Below are positions 17,371 to 25,492 of a stretch of 64,000 nucleotides of DNA, piece after piece. Below the pieces are notes generated by a model, which was not told the origin of the DNA, did no database searches, and saw only the letters and a list, made by a program, of their open reading frames with translations. This stretch comes from JAFLCM01 sp046154665 (GTDB taxonomy: Bacteria; Planctomycetota; Phycisphaerae; Phycisphaerales; UBA1924). The stretch lies in assembly GCA_046154665.1 (NCBI GenBank), contig JBJXFG010000106.1:1-64000 (forward strand). The letters run 5' to 3'. Numbering within the stretch: the first letter of the stretch is position 1; every line of letters starts with the position of its first letter. The position numbers and the translations under genes were made by a program.

Positions 17371-19035
17371 TCAGTCGTAGCCGAACTGCTTGATGAAGGG
17401 CGCGAGCACCGGCATCACGGCGTCGAGTGCGCCCTCGTAGCGGGACCAGCGACCGACGGCTCTGGTGTTCACGGACTGTGTCACGGCGCGGAAGCTGGGG
17501 GTGCTGACGAACTTCGCGGCGGCTTTCTTCTGGAACTCGAGCACCGCGTCGTTCCATTCGAGGCCCATGAACTCGACGAGCCGGCGCGCGTAGTTGTCGA
17601 AGTCGTTCACCGTGTCTTCGTAGCGCACTTCGAGCACGCCCATTGAAAAGCGGTCCCGAAGCGTGATCCACTGCGACATGACCGCGGCGTAGGCTCGTGC
17701 CGTATCGCTGATCTCGGTGAAGAGCACCATCGCCGGGTTGGCCCGGAAGAACTGCGTGAAGCACGAGATGCACACGTCGCGCGGGTCGCGGATCACGCAG
17801 ACCACCCGCGCCATCGGGAAGAGCCGGTTAAGCAGGCCAACGCGGTAGATGTTGAACGGGTTTTTGTCGAGCACGGTGATGCCATCACGTTTCACACGGG
17901 CGGCGTCGCCGTCGGGACCGGCTTCCTCTTTCACCTGCGACCAGTAAAACGCGCGGAGCCACCGCCACTGGTCAACGGACATCGCATCGAGGATTTCGGC
18001 CCATCTCTCCGGGGCGTGCGGCGTCGCGGGCGGGCGTGTGGGGTCGAGCACTCTTCTCGCTTCGTGTTCGAGCAGGGTCACCGTCGGCGGCTCGTCGAGC
18101 GAGACGACGTTCGGGTGTGCACCGAGCGCGTTCTCGGTCATCGTGGTGCCGGAGCGCGGGAAGCCGACGAGGAACGCCGGATCGGGCAGATCGTCCGTGA
18201 ACGCGCCGCGCCCGGAGGCCGCTTTCCACGCGGCGAATCGCTCCTGTGTGATGCCTTCGTAGCTCCTGGCGGTGCCGAAGACGACATCATCGGAGAGCTT
18301 CAGCGCGTTCTTCACGCTCACAAACGTGCGGCGGAGGGCGTTGCTCTCGCGGAAACTCGACCACGCTTCGACGTGGCGCTTCTGCTCTTCCAGCGCGTTC
18401 GCGAGGTTGTGCAGGGCTCGGCAACGGACCTCGTCGTTTGGAGCACTGGCCGCGATCTCGCGCAAGACCGTCTCGGCCTCGGGGGCTTTGCCCTCGCGCG
18501 TGTCCGCCGCGGCGAGGAGCATGCGGAGCTGCGGGTCGCCGGGGTTCTTTTGCAGGCCCTTTTGCAGCACCGAACGGGCACGGTCGGCCTTGCGGTCGCG
18601 TTCCAGCATCACCGCGCAGGCGCAGTAGGTTTCGACGCGTTTGGGGTTGAGGAACATCGCACGCTCGAAGCAGTCGACCGATTCCTTGGGCATGCCGAGC
18701 GCCTGGTAGGCACCGCCGAGCTCGTGCCAGGTCTCGGCCCGGCGCGGGTCGATGGACGCCGCCTTCTTCAGCACGACCACGGCGTCGCGCTCGCGGCCCA
18801 TGTTGGCGAGCACCCAGCCGTGCTGATAGAGAACCTCGGGGTGGCGCGGGTAGAGCTGGGCCGCGGCGCTGAGCACGATCTCGGCGCGGCCGTACTCCGC
18901 CGCGTGTTCGAGGCGGATGGCCTCGTTGACCATGTCGAGCGCGCCCCGCGCCGCGCCTCCCCCCCCGGCCCGCCCGCCCCGCCCGGCGGGACCGGGCGCG
19001 CCGAATCCGGCCTTGCCGAACCCGACGCCGCTCAC
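17371..19035 (-). CDS. TPR-sulfotransferase, second of a tandem pair
   Basis: A 554-aa fusion of an N-terminal tetratricopeptide region (about residues 35-230; repeats such as AETWHELGGAYQALGMPKES) with a C-terminal sulfotransferase of the Sulfotransfer_3 type. The PAPS-binding loop is FLVGFPRSGTTMTENALG, and the 3'-phosphate loop is VCVIRDPRDVCISCF. The first 30 residues are Gly/Ala/Pro-rich. It starts with GTG, overlapping the TGA of the upstream paralogue by 4 nt, so translation is coupled. It probably transfers sulfate from PAPS to a glycan or to tyrosine; the acceptor cannot be told from sequence. PAPS synthesis genes are not in the window. Confidence 0.88.
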   Translation of the reverse strand: MSGVGFGKAGFGAPGPAGRGGRAGGGGAARGALDMVNEAIRLEHAAEYGRAEIVLSAAAQLYPRHPEVLYQHGWVLANMGRERDAVVVLKKAASIDPRRAETWHELGGAYQALGMPKESVDCFERAMFLNPKRVETYCACAVMLERDRKADRARSVLQKGLQKNPGDPQLRMLLAAADTREGKAPEAETVLREIAASAPNDEVRCRALHNLANALEEQKRHVEAWSSFRESNALRRTFVSVKNALKLSDDVVFGTARSYEGITQERFAAWKAASGRGAFTDDLPDPAFLVGFPRSGTTMTENALGAHPNVVSLDEPPTVTLLEHEARRVLDPTRPPATPHAPERWAEILDAMSVDQWRWLRAFYWSQVKEEAGPDGDAARVKRDGITVLDKNPFNIYRVGLLNRLFPMARVVCVIRDPRDVCISCFTQFFRANPAMVLFTEISDTARAYAAVMSQWITLRDRFSMGVLEVRYEDTVNDFDNYARRLVEFMGLEWNDAVLEFQKKAAAKFVSTPSFRAVTQSVNTRAVGRWSRYEGALDAVMPVLAPFIKQFGYD

Positions 19036-20696
19036 GAGGGCACCTCCGCCGAGCCCGGCTCGAAGCTCGGAACATACCCGAACTCTTTCACGAATCCTTC
19101 CAACTCACCGAGGATCGGCTCCAGGTGCTTTCGGTACTTGGTCCAGCGGCCTTTGGCGCCGGCGTTGATCTTGGAACTCGTGGCGTTCCACGACGGTGTG
19201 TTGACGTACCGCGACTTGGCACGCTCCTCGGGGCTCAGCACCTTCTCGTCCCACTCGAGCTCAAGGAAGTTCAACAGCGAACGCGCCTGGCCCTCGGCGT
19301 CGGCGACGACGTCTTCGTAGCGAAACGCCAACAGCGGCGTTGTCAGGCGGTCGCGAAGTTCCAGATACAGACCGATCAGCTCGGCATAGAACCGCGCCGT
19401 GGTGTCGAGGCGGAGGAACTTGACCATCGCGGGGTTGTGCTGGAAATACTGCATGAACGCCGAGAGGCAGCAGTCGCGCGGATCGCGCAGTGCGACCATC
19501 ACTTTGGCGCGCGGGAATAGGCGGTTGATGAGGCCCAGCCGCCCGACGTGGACGGGGTATTTGTCGACAAGCAGGCGATCGCCGATCGGCTCTTGCTTTC
19601 CTGCCCCGCCTGCCCCCGCCCCGGCCCCCCCCGCCTCGGCCCCCCCCGCCCCGGCCCCCGCCCCCCCGATCTCACGCTCGGCGTGCTTCCAGTACTCGGC
19701 GCGGAGGGCCCGCAGGTGATCCGGCGTAAGGGCGTCGAGGCACGCGACGACGGCGGCGTCGTCCGCCGCCGCGCCGCCACCGGCCCGAGCCAGCTGCTCC
19801 AGCATCGCCTGCGGGAACAGAAGCATGTGGCGCTCCGGCGTCGCCACCACCTTCGGGTGCGCCCCGAGAACTTGTTCGATGAGCGTCGTGCCCGAGCGCG
19901 GGAAGCCCACCAGAAAAGCCGGCGAAGGCAGGCCGTCCTGAGGCTCTTCCTTCGCCCAGCGCTCGCACTGCTCTTTGGTGATCGAGCGTTGCGCGCGGAT
20001 GAAGCCCGTCACGTTGTCGTTCTGCAGGGCCCACACGGCCTGCGGCATGGTCTCACGCAACTGATTGCACCTCGCGAACGCCGCGAAGGACGCGTCGAAC
20101 TCGCCCAGTTTGTCGAGGGTCTGGCCCATGTTGTGCCACGCACGGACGAGCGCGGGCACATCCTCCGGATTCGTCTGCGCGATCAGCTTCTGGAGATCGG
20201 CCTTCGCGCCCTCCGCTTCGCCGTCGCGCAGGCGCATGCCCGCGTGGATGGCCCGCAGCTGGGCGTCTTTCGGCACGTGCTTGAGCCCGCGTTCGATGAC
20301 CTGGCGGGCTTTGGCGGGCTGGCTGGATCGTTCGTAGAGGGAGCTCGCGCCGCCGTAGGGGTCCGGCATGCTGGGCTTGAGTGCCATGGCGCGTTCGAAG
20401 CTCTTGATGGCACCGTCGATGTCGCCGGTGACCTGCTGCACGGTGCCCAGGAGATAGTGGGTTTCGGCGCGGGTGCCGTTGAGCGCGGCGGACTTTTTCA
20501 GGGCGTCGGCGGCGCGGAGCGGCTCGCCGAGTTGGTGCAGCACCCAGCCCAGGGCGGCGTGTGCCTCGGCGGAGCGTGGGGCCAGCGTGACCGCGTCTTG
20601 GAGAGTCCGTGATGCTTCGCGCATGCCGCCGCGCGCGGCGAGGCCCTGGGCCTGCCGGATCATCTGCTCGATCGCCGCCGCGCTCACCGCCGCCAT
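19032..20696 (-). CDS. TPR-sulfotransferase, first of a tandem pair
   Basis: Paralogue of the downstream gene, also 554 aa, with the same order: TPR repeats (residues about 5-220), then a sulfotransferase domain with FLVGFPRSGTTLIEQVLG and the loop VMVALRDPRDCCLSAF. Between the two halves of the catalytic domain is a low-complexity Gly/Ala/Glu stretch encoded by CCCCGCC-type repeats at about 19601-19668, which probably varies in length between strains. It begins 4 bp after the purC stop, so purC, this gene and the next form one operon. The purine link may be only transcriptional, though PAPS is itself an adenine nucleotide. The acceptor is unknown. Confidence 0.88.
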   Translation of the reverse strand: MAAVSAAAIEQMIRQAQGLAARGGMREASRTLQDAVTLAPRSAEAHAALGWVLHQLGEPLRAADALKKSAALNGTRAETHYLLGTVQQVTGDIDGAIKSFERAMALKPSMPDPYGGASSLYERSSQPAKARQVIERGLKHVPKDAQLRAIHAGMRLRDGEAEGAKADLQKLIAQTNPEDVPALVRAWHNMGQTLDKLGEFDASFAAFARCNQLRETMPQAVWALQNDNVTGFIRAQRSITKEQCERWAKEEPQDGLPSPAFLVGFPRSGTTLIEQVLGAHPKVVATPERHMLLFPQAMLEQLARAGGGAAADDAAVVACLDALTPDHLRALRAEYWKHAEREIGGAGAGAGGAEAGGAGAGAGGAGKQEPIGDRLLVDKYPVHVGRLGLINRLFPRAKVMVALRDPRDCCLSAFMQYFQHNPAMVKFLRLDTTARFYAELIGLYLELRDRLTTPLLAFRYEDVVADAEGQARSLLNFLELEWDEKVLSPEERAKSRYVNTPSWNATSSKINAGAKGRWTKYRKHLEPILGELEGFVKEFGYVPSFEPGSAEVPS

Positions 20697-20700
20697 GTCT

Positions 20701-21681
20701 CTACGCCCTCCCTGTCGAAGCGCCGAAAAGGCGTTCGCGGGCCAGTTCGTAGCGTGCCAGCGTTCCCGCCACCACTTCAGGAGGAAGCGATGGCCCGGGG
20801 GCTTGCTTGTTCCACCGGCCCGCCGCGACCAGGCCGTTGAGGTATTCGCGGAGGAACTGCTTGTCGAAGCTCGGCTGCTCGCCGCCGGGTTTCCACTTGG
20901 CGGCGTCCCAATACCGAGACGAGTCCGGCGTCAGCACTTCGTCCACCAGCAACGGTTCGGCCTGGTCCGCCCCCTCCCGCTCGCCGTCCGCGAAGCCAAA
21001 CTCGAACTTCGTATCGGCCAAGATCACCCCGCGCTCCGCGGCGTACGCGTGGGCCATCGTGTATACCCGCAAGCTGATCGCACGCAGCGGCTCCATCACC
21101 GCCGCGCCGACGAGCTGGCTCGCGCGGTCGAACGAGATGTTCTCGTCGTGCCGCCCGCCCTCTTCTTTGGTCGCGGGGGTGAAGATCGGCTCGGGCAGGC
21201 GGTCGCCGCGGCGCAGGCCCGAGGGGAGATGCACGCCGCAGACGGACCCGCTCTGCTGGTATTCGCCCCAGCCCGAGCCATCGAGATAGCCGCGCACGAC
21301 GCACTCGATCGGAATCACCCGGCATCGGCGGACCAGCATCGAGCGACCTTCGAGCATGGCGATGTCCGACGGCGAGAGCCCGCGGATGCCAGCGATGCCC
21401 GTGATGCTCATGGGCGTGAGATGGGTCCGCGCCAGCCCGCGCTGGCGGATGAGTTCGAACCACCTCAGAGAGATCTCGGTGAGCAGCCGCCCCTTGCCCG
21501 CCACCGGCGTGGGCATGACCACATCGAACGCCGAAATCCGGTCGGAGGCGACCATCAGGAGGCCTCCCCCCTCGAGCCCCCACCCCGCCGGGCAGCGATC
21601 GGGCGGGACCTCGTACATATCCCGTACCTTTCCCTGGCGGCGGCTGGGGAGCGCGAGTTCGGACTGAAACACAGCGTTCAT
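20701..21681 (-). CDS. purC: phosphoribosylaminoimidazole-succinocarboxamide synthase
   Basis: SAICAR synthetase, 326 aa, which joins CAIR and aspartate using ATP in de novo purine synthesis. Family landmarks are visible: RRQGKVRDMYE at the N-terminus, VASDRISAFDVVMP, the IECVVRGYLDGSGW block, TKEEGGRHDENISF, and LADTKFEFGF with the catalytic DTKFEFG element, then LLVDEVLTPDSSRYWD. Length and order match the longer (yeast-like, about 300 aa) form of the enzyme. It is first in an apparent operon with two sulfotransferases. PurA and GuaA lie elsewhere in the window. Confidence 0.97.
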   Translation of the reverse strand: MNAVFQSELALPSRRQGKVRDMYEVPPDRCPAGWGLEGGGLLMVASDRISAFDVVMPTPVAGKGRLLTEISLRWFELIRQRGLARTHLTPMSITGIAGIRGLSPSDIAMLEGRSMLVRRCRVIPIECVVRGYLDGSGWGEYQQSGSVCGVHLPSGLRRGDRLPEPIFTPATKEEGGRHDENISFDRASQLVGAAVMEPLRAISLRVYTMAHAYAAERGVILADTKFEFGFADGEREGADQAEPLLVDEVLTPDSSRYWDAAKWKPGGEQPSFDKQFLREYLNGLVAAGRWNKQAPGPSLPPEVVAGTLARYELARERLFGASTGRA

Positions 21682-21892
21682 CGGCTGATTCTACGGCACC
21701 CAGCCGATGCCGTTCGCTTGATCGGCCCGATGACCGAGCGCCCATTCGGAAGGCTGGACTCTCTCTTCCCATGAACTCATTCCCGCCCACTATGATCTGA
21801 CCCCCTCCCCTCCGCCCTCCCCCCGCCTCCCGCCCACCGTCCCACGTCCAACCAGCCCCCTGACCCCACACGCCTCGCCTCCCCCCGGCATC

Positions 21893-23455
21893 ATGCTTGC
21901 GTTCGCGGTCGCCGACGCCGCCCAATCTTCCTCCACCTCACCTGCTTCTCCGGGGAAGCTGTGGCGTCAGGCGTATGTCATCGGCAAGGAAGACCTGCCG
22001 GTGCCCGGGGTCATCACGCCCGACTCTGCCGGGACTCAGGTGGTGTGCCGGAAGTCGATCCCTGGTGCCGCCGCCATGGCCGTGCAGGTGGATTGCGGCA
22101 AGCACGGCGTGCTCAACCTCCGCACCTGCCTGCTGCCCGACCGCGACAAGCCGTACATCTTGAATCTCGAGCTCGCCCGCCGCCGGATCATGCTCCTGAT
22201 CAACAAGATTGAGGAGTGGGGTTGGAGCGACCTGCCCGCATCCGACCCCGTGATGGCTGGGCTTGATCGTTCGCGCGAGCTGTTCACCGCGGCGCTGGTT
22301 GCCGCCGACGCCGCGGAGCAGTGCCGGCTGGCCCGCGAGAGCCTGCTCACCGCGCTCGAAGCGGGCGAGACGCTCGCCATACGCGAAGCCGATCGCGCCC
22401 TCACCAAGCGTCTGGCCACAAACGACAAGCCGCTCTTCGGTGTTGCCACGCACGCCGACCAGTTTTCCGAGCAGCTCCAGAAGACCATCGCGGGCAACGT
22501 CGATTTCATCCGGGTGCCGCTGCGCTGGAACCGCATCGAGGCCGATGAGGGGCGGTTCGATTTCACGAAGATGGACCGCTGGGTGGAGTGGGCGGTGCGC
22601 AACGGCAAGGTGCCGGTCGTTGCCGGACCGGTGATTGATCTTTCGCCGCGCGGCTGCCCGCGCTGGCTGCACGTGTGGAACCACGACTACGAGACGCTGC
22701 GCGAGTTCGCGTACGAGCACGCCAAGCGCGTGGTGACGCGCTACCGGCGCACCGTCAGCCGTTGGGTCGTCTCGGCGGGCATGAACCTCAACACCGGGTT
22801 CACGCTGAGCATGGAGCAGATGATCGACCTCACCCGCGTGGCGGTGATGACGGTGCGGAAGCTCCACCCGAGCGCACCGGTGTACGCCGAGATTTCCGAG
22901 CCGTTCGGGGAGCACGCCTCGGCCAACACGCAGTCGGTGGCACCGCTGCTGTACGCCGAGCTGCTGCTGGGCTCGGGGGTGCAGATCGACGGTTTCGCGC
23001 TGGCGGTGCAGATGGGCGGCCCGCGCCACGCCGACAGCGCCGCGCGGCCCACGCGCGACCTTCTCGAACTGAGCGCAATGCTCGATACCTACGCCGAGTT
23101 CGATCGACCACTCATCATCACATCGCTGGGCTGCCCCAGCGACGGGAACTCAGCCTCGCGGCCGCCCGGCACCGCAGCCCCGAATGGTGCCACGACGACC
23201 CATCAGGACTCCGGCCACTGGCGCGGCCCCTGGACCCCCGAGAGTCAGGCCGCCTGGATGTCTCACGCCGCCGCGGTGTGTCTCAGTAAATCGCAGGTGA
23301 AATCGGTGTGCTGGCAGGCGTTGTTCGACACGCCCGACGGCCCCGATATGCCCCACGGCGGCCTCATCACCGCCGACGGACGGCCCAAGCCCGGGCTGAC
23401 GCGGCTGGCGGAGATCACCAAGGCGCTGCGGGCGGGGAAGACGCCGCCGATGTGA
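21893..23455 (+). CDS. GH10-like protein with apparently lost catalytic residues
   Basis: A 520-aa protein. Residues about 145-430 resemble a glycoside hydrolase family 10 TIM barrel: FGVATHADQF, FIRVPLRWNRIEADEGRFDFTKMD, VPVVAGPVIDLSPRGCPRWL and the YEHAKRVVTRYRRTVSRWVV strand all fit xylanase topology. The usual acid/base motif WDVVNE is replaced by RWVVSAGMN, and where the nucleophile (TELD) is expected the text reads IITSLGCPSD. Both catalytic glutamates thus seem missing, so it may bind rather than cut glycans. The N-terminal 140 residues are alpha-helical without a recognised domain. There is a short hydrophobic N-terminus but no convincing signal peptide. The start codon is uncertain. 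Confidence 0.65.
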   Translation: MLAFAVADAAQSSSTSPASPGKLWRQAYVIGKEDLPVPGVITPDSAGTQVVCRKSIPGAAAMAVQVDCGKHGVLNLRTCLLPDRDKPYILNLELARRRIMLLINKIEEWGWSDLPASDPVMAGLDRSRELFTAALVAADAAEQCRLARESLLTALEAGETLAIREADRALTKRLATNDKPLFGVATHADQFSEQLQKTIAGNVDFIRVPLRWNRIEADEGRFDFTKMDRWVEWAVRNGKVPVVAGPVIDLSPRGCPRWLHVWNHDYETLREFAYEHAKRVVTRYRRTVSRWVVSAGMNLNTGFTLSMEQMIDLTRVAVMTVRKLHPSAPVYAEISEPFGEHASANTQSVAPLLYAELLLGSGVQIDGFALAVQMGGPRHADSAARPTRDLLELSAMLDTYAEFDRPLIITSLGCPSDGNSASRPPGTAAPNGATTTHQDSGHWRGPWTPESQAAWMSHAAAVCLSKSQVKSVCWQALFDTPDGPDMPHGGLITADGRPKPGLTRLAEITKALRAGKTPPM

Positions 23456-23489
23456 GTGGGCGATGGGGCGAGCCGTGTCCTCGCCGTGC

Positions 23490-23520
23490 CACTGAAGTCG
23501 CCGCGGCGGCGACTTCAGTG
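23490..23520. other. strong 14-bp hairpin between the GH10-like gene and SRAP
   Basis: CACTGAAGTCGCCG / CGGCGACTTCAGTG with a CGG loop, 35 bp past the GH10-like stop. The following CGGCCTTTC is only weakly T-rich. It may terminate transcription or be another palindromic repeat. Confidence 0.6.
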
Positions 23521-23622
23521 CGGCCTTTCGGTCAGAACTCGGTGCCAAGTTCGTGCTCCCATGTGGGGCCATGCCGTGTCTAAGGTGGATCGCTCCAAGA
23601 ACATCCTTTCCCACCACCCTTC

Positions 23623-24384
23623 ATGTGCGGCCGTTTCACCTTCCTCTTCACCTGGAAGCAGCTCCACGAGTTGCTCTCGCTCGATATGTTTCCAGCCGAT
23701 GCGATCGCGCCGCGTTACAACGTCGCGCCTTCGCAGAGCGCCGCCATTGTTCGGTGCGAATCAACCGGTGGCGGCGTTGATTTGGCGACGGGTTCGAGGC
23801 GCGTCGCCGTGCTGGCGCGATGGGGGCTGGTGCCGTCGTGGGCGGATTCGCTCGCAGTAGGGAACATGATGGTGAACGCGCGGGCCGAGACGTTGGCGGA
23901 CAAGCCGGCGTTCCGCGACGCCTTTGCCGCGCGCCGGTGCGTCGTGCCGATCTCCGGGTTCTATGAGTGGCGTGCCAACCCTCGCTCTCGCACCGGCGGG
24001 GTGTCGCCGAAGCAGCCGTTCTATGTCCGGCGCGCCGACGACACGCCGCTGTTGCTCGCCGGGCTGTGGGAGCGGTGGACCGACCGCGCCGTGGCGTCCG
24101 CTCCAGTTGCGGTCGATTCTTTCACTATTATTACATGTGCGCCCAACGCGTTCATGGCGAAACTGCACGACCGCATGCCGTCGATCCTCTCCGCTGACGA
24201 CGCCGAGCGCTGGCTTGATCCCGCCGCCGCGCCGTCCGATCTGTCGGTGTTGCTCCGCCCCGCGCCTGAAGACGTGCTGGCGATGCACCCGGTTTCGACG
24301 CGGGTGAACAGCCCGAAGAACGAAGGGCCGGACCTGATCGTGCCGCGTGCCGAGGCTGAGCCCGGGTTGTTTTCCAGCCTGTAA
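23623..24384 (+). CDS. SRAP (YedK/HMCES) abasic-site shielding protein
   Basis: A 253-aa SOS-response-associated peptidase family protein that covalently crosslinks to abasic sites in single-stranded DNA through Cys2 and protects them. The start is fixed by the MCGRF sequence, where the cysteine must follow the initiator Met. Further conserved blocks are RYNVAPSQ (Asn and the active-site region), RWGLVPSW, NARAET, RCVVPISGFYEW with the catalytic Glu, FTIITCAPN and HDRMPSIL with the active-site His. The gene ends 58 bp before imuA on the same strand, placing it at the head of a translesion-synthesis cluster. This neighbourhood supports a DNA-damage role. Confidence 0.95.
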   Translation: MCGRFTFLFTWKQLHELLSLDMFPADAIAPRYNVAPSQSAAIVRCESTGGGVDLATGSRRVAVLARWGLVPSWADSLAVGNMMVNARAETLADKPAFRDAFAARRCVVPISGFYEWRANPRSRTGGVSPKQPFYVRRADDTPLLLAGLWERWTDRAVASAPVAVDSFTIITCAPNAFMAKLHDRMPSILSADDAERWLDPAAAPSDLSVLLRPAPEDVLAMHPVSTRVNSPKNEGPDLIVPRAEAEPGLFSSL

Positions 24385-24430
24385 ACGCTGTTTTTCTTTA
24401 AGATGTCTTGATTTTGTTCGGTGTTGGTGT

Positions 24431-24438
24431 AAGGTGAT
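24431..24438 (+). promoter_or_regulatory. ribosome binding site fixing the imuA start
   Basis: AAGGTGAT lies 4 nt before the ATG at 24443 and matches the extended Shine-Dalgarno tail. It decides against a longer upstream start. The leader from 24385 is AT-rich for this genome and could hold an SOS operator, but I see no motif I can name. Confidence 0.55.
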
Positions 24439-24442
24439 AGGG

Positions 24443-25492
24443 ATGTCACCGCGAGGTCCGCGAGATCCCCCCCTGCCGCCCGCCGAGGTCGCCGCCGACC
24501 CGCATCTGCTGCGTGCTTGGCTGCGTGAGCGCATCGATTCGGTTCAGTCCGCGACCCCGCACGACCTCGGGGGCATCCTCACCGGGTGGCCCGATGTCGA
24601 TCGCCATCTCGGTGGCCTGCGCCGTGGAGCCGTGCATGAATGGCTGGGCGTTGACACAGCATCATATTATATTGATGCATCGCCGCAGCGCCGAGCGCCG
24701 CCGCGAGACTGGATACCGCCGCTATTCCTGCTGGTGCATCTCGTGGCTTGTGCGGCGGGGGGGCCGGAAGGGGTGCCGGATGGGGTGCCGGGCCCGTCGG
24801 TGCCGGGTTCGTCTGTGGGTAGCCCCGCGTGGAGCGTGTGGGTGGGCCGGCGTGTGTGGCCCGCCGCCCATGCTCTGCGGCCGCGGTTGCTCGCCCGCGC
24901 GCTGTTTGTTGATCCGCTTTCCGTCGCCGATCGGCTGTGGGCGGCGGATGCGGCGCTGCGTGCCGGCGTGGGCTGTGGGGCGGACTCTGGAGTGGCCTCC
25001 TCTGCATCTCGTGCGTGCCCGGCGCTCGCGGTTGATCGGTCCGGACCTTCGCCGAGCCGAAGTTCCGGCGTCCAAAGTCCCAGCGTGCATGAGTTGGAGA
25101 GCCACTCGGGATCGGGCTCAGTAGCCCCTCTGGGTGCGGCACCGCTGGTCGTCGTTGTTGATGCTTCGGGGTTCGACACCGCTTCGACGCGTCGGCTGCA
25201 ACTTGCCGCCGAGGCGGGGGCTTCGGTCGGGCTTCTGGCCAGGCCAGCGCACGAGCGTGGCGTGGTCTCCGTCGCGCTGACGCGATGGAGCATCGCGCAC
25301 GCACCCTCCGCCTCAGACCGCCCCGCCTGGAACATCCGCCTCATCCGGTGCAAGAACATCCGAACCGACGCCTTGCAAGCGCCGCTCCGATTGGAACGAA
25401 CTCATGACGGTGCGATTGTGCCTGTCTCTGAACACCTGGCCGACCGACCTGGCGCGTCGGCGTCTGCTCCGTGCCTGCGCCACGCCGGCTGA
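24443..25492 (+). CDS. imuA: ImuA-like RecA-fold mutasome protein
   Basis: A 349-aa protein, identified mainly by position and a RecA/SulA-like layout. It opens with HDLGGILTGWPDVDRHLGGLRRGAVHEWLG, the start typical of ImuA-type proteins, and later has VVVVDASGFDTASTRRLQLAAEAGASVGLLARP, the strand-helix region after Walker B. A normal Walker A lysine motif is not visible, as expected for some ImuA proteins. The central 150 residues are low-complexity and poorly conserved. The 3' end overlaps imuB by 89 nt in another frame. In the ImuA-ImuB-DnaE2 mutasome, ImuA is thought to modulate RecA and recruit the complex. The assignment rests on neighbours as much as on sequence. Confidence 0.75.
   Translation: MSPRGPRDPPLPPAEVAADPHLLRAWLRERIDSVQSATPHDLGGILTGWPDVDRHLGGLRRGAVHEWLGVDTASYYIDASPQRRAPPRDWIPPLFLLVHLVACAAGGPEGVPDGVPGPSVPGSSVGSPAWSVWVGRRVWPAAHALRPRLLARALFVDPLSVADRLWAADAALRAGVGCGADSGVASSASRACPALAVDRSGPSPSRSSGVQSPSVHELESHSGSGSVAPLGAAPLVVVVDASGFDTASTRRLQLAAEAGASVGLLARPAHERGVVSVALTRWSIAHAPSASDRPAWNIRLIRCKNIRTDALQAPLRLERTHDGAIVPVSEHLADRPGASASAPCLRHAG

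Noticed and set aside
24385..24442. Possible LexA operator upstream of imuA
   Set aside because: The AT-rich leader is suggestive, but no known LexA box (CGAAC-N4-GTTCG type or CTG-N10-CAG) can be read with confidence.
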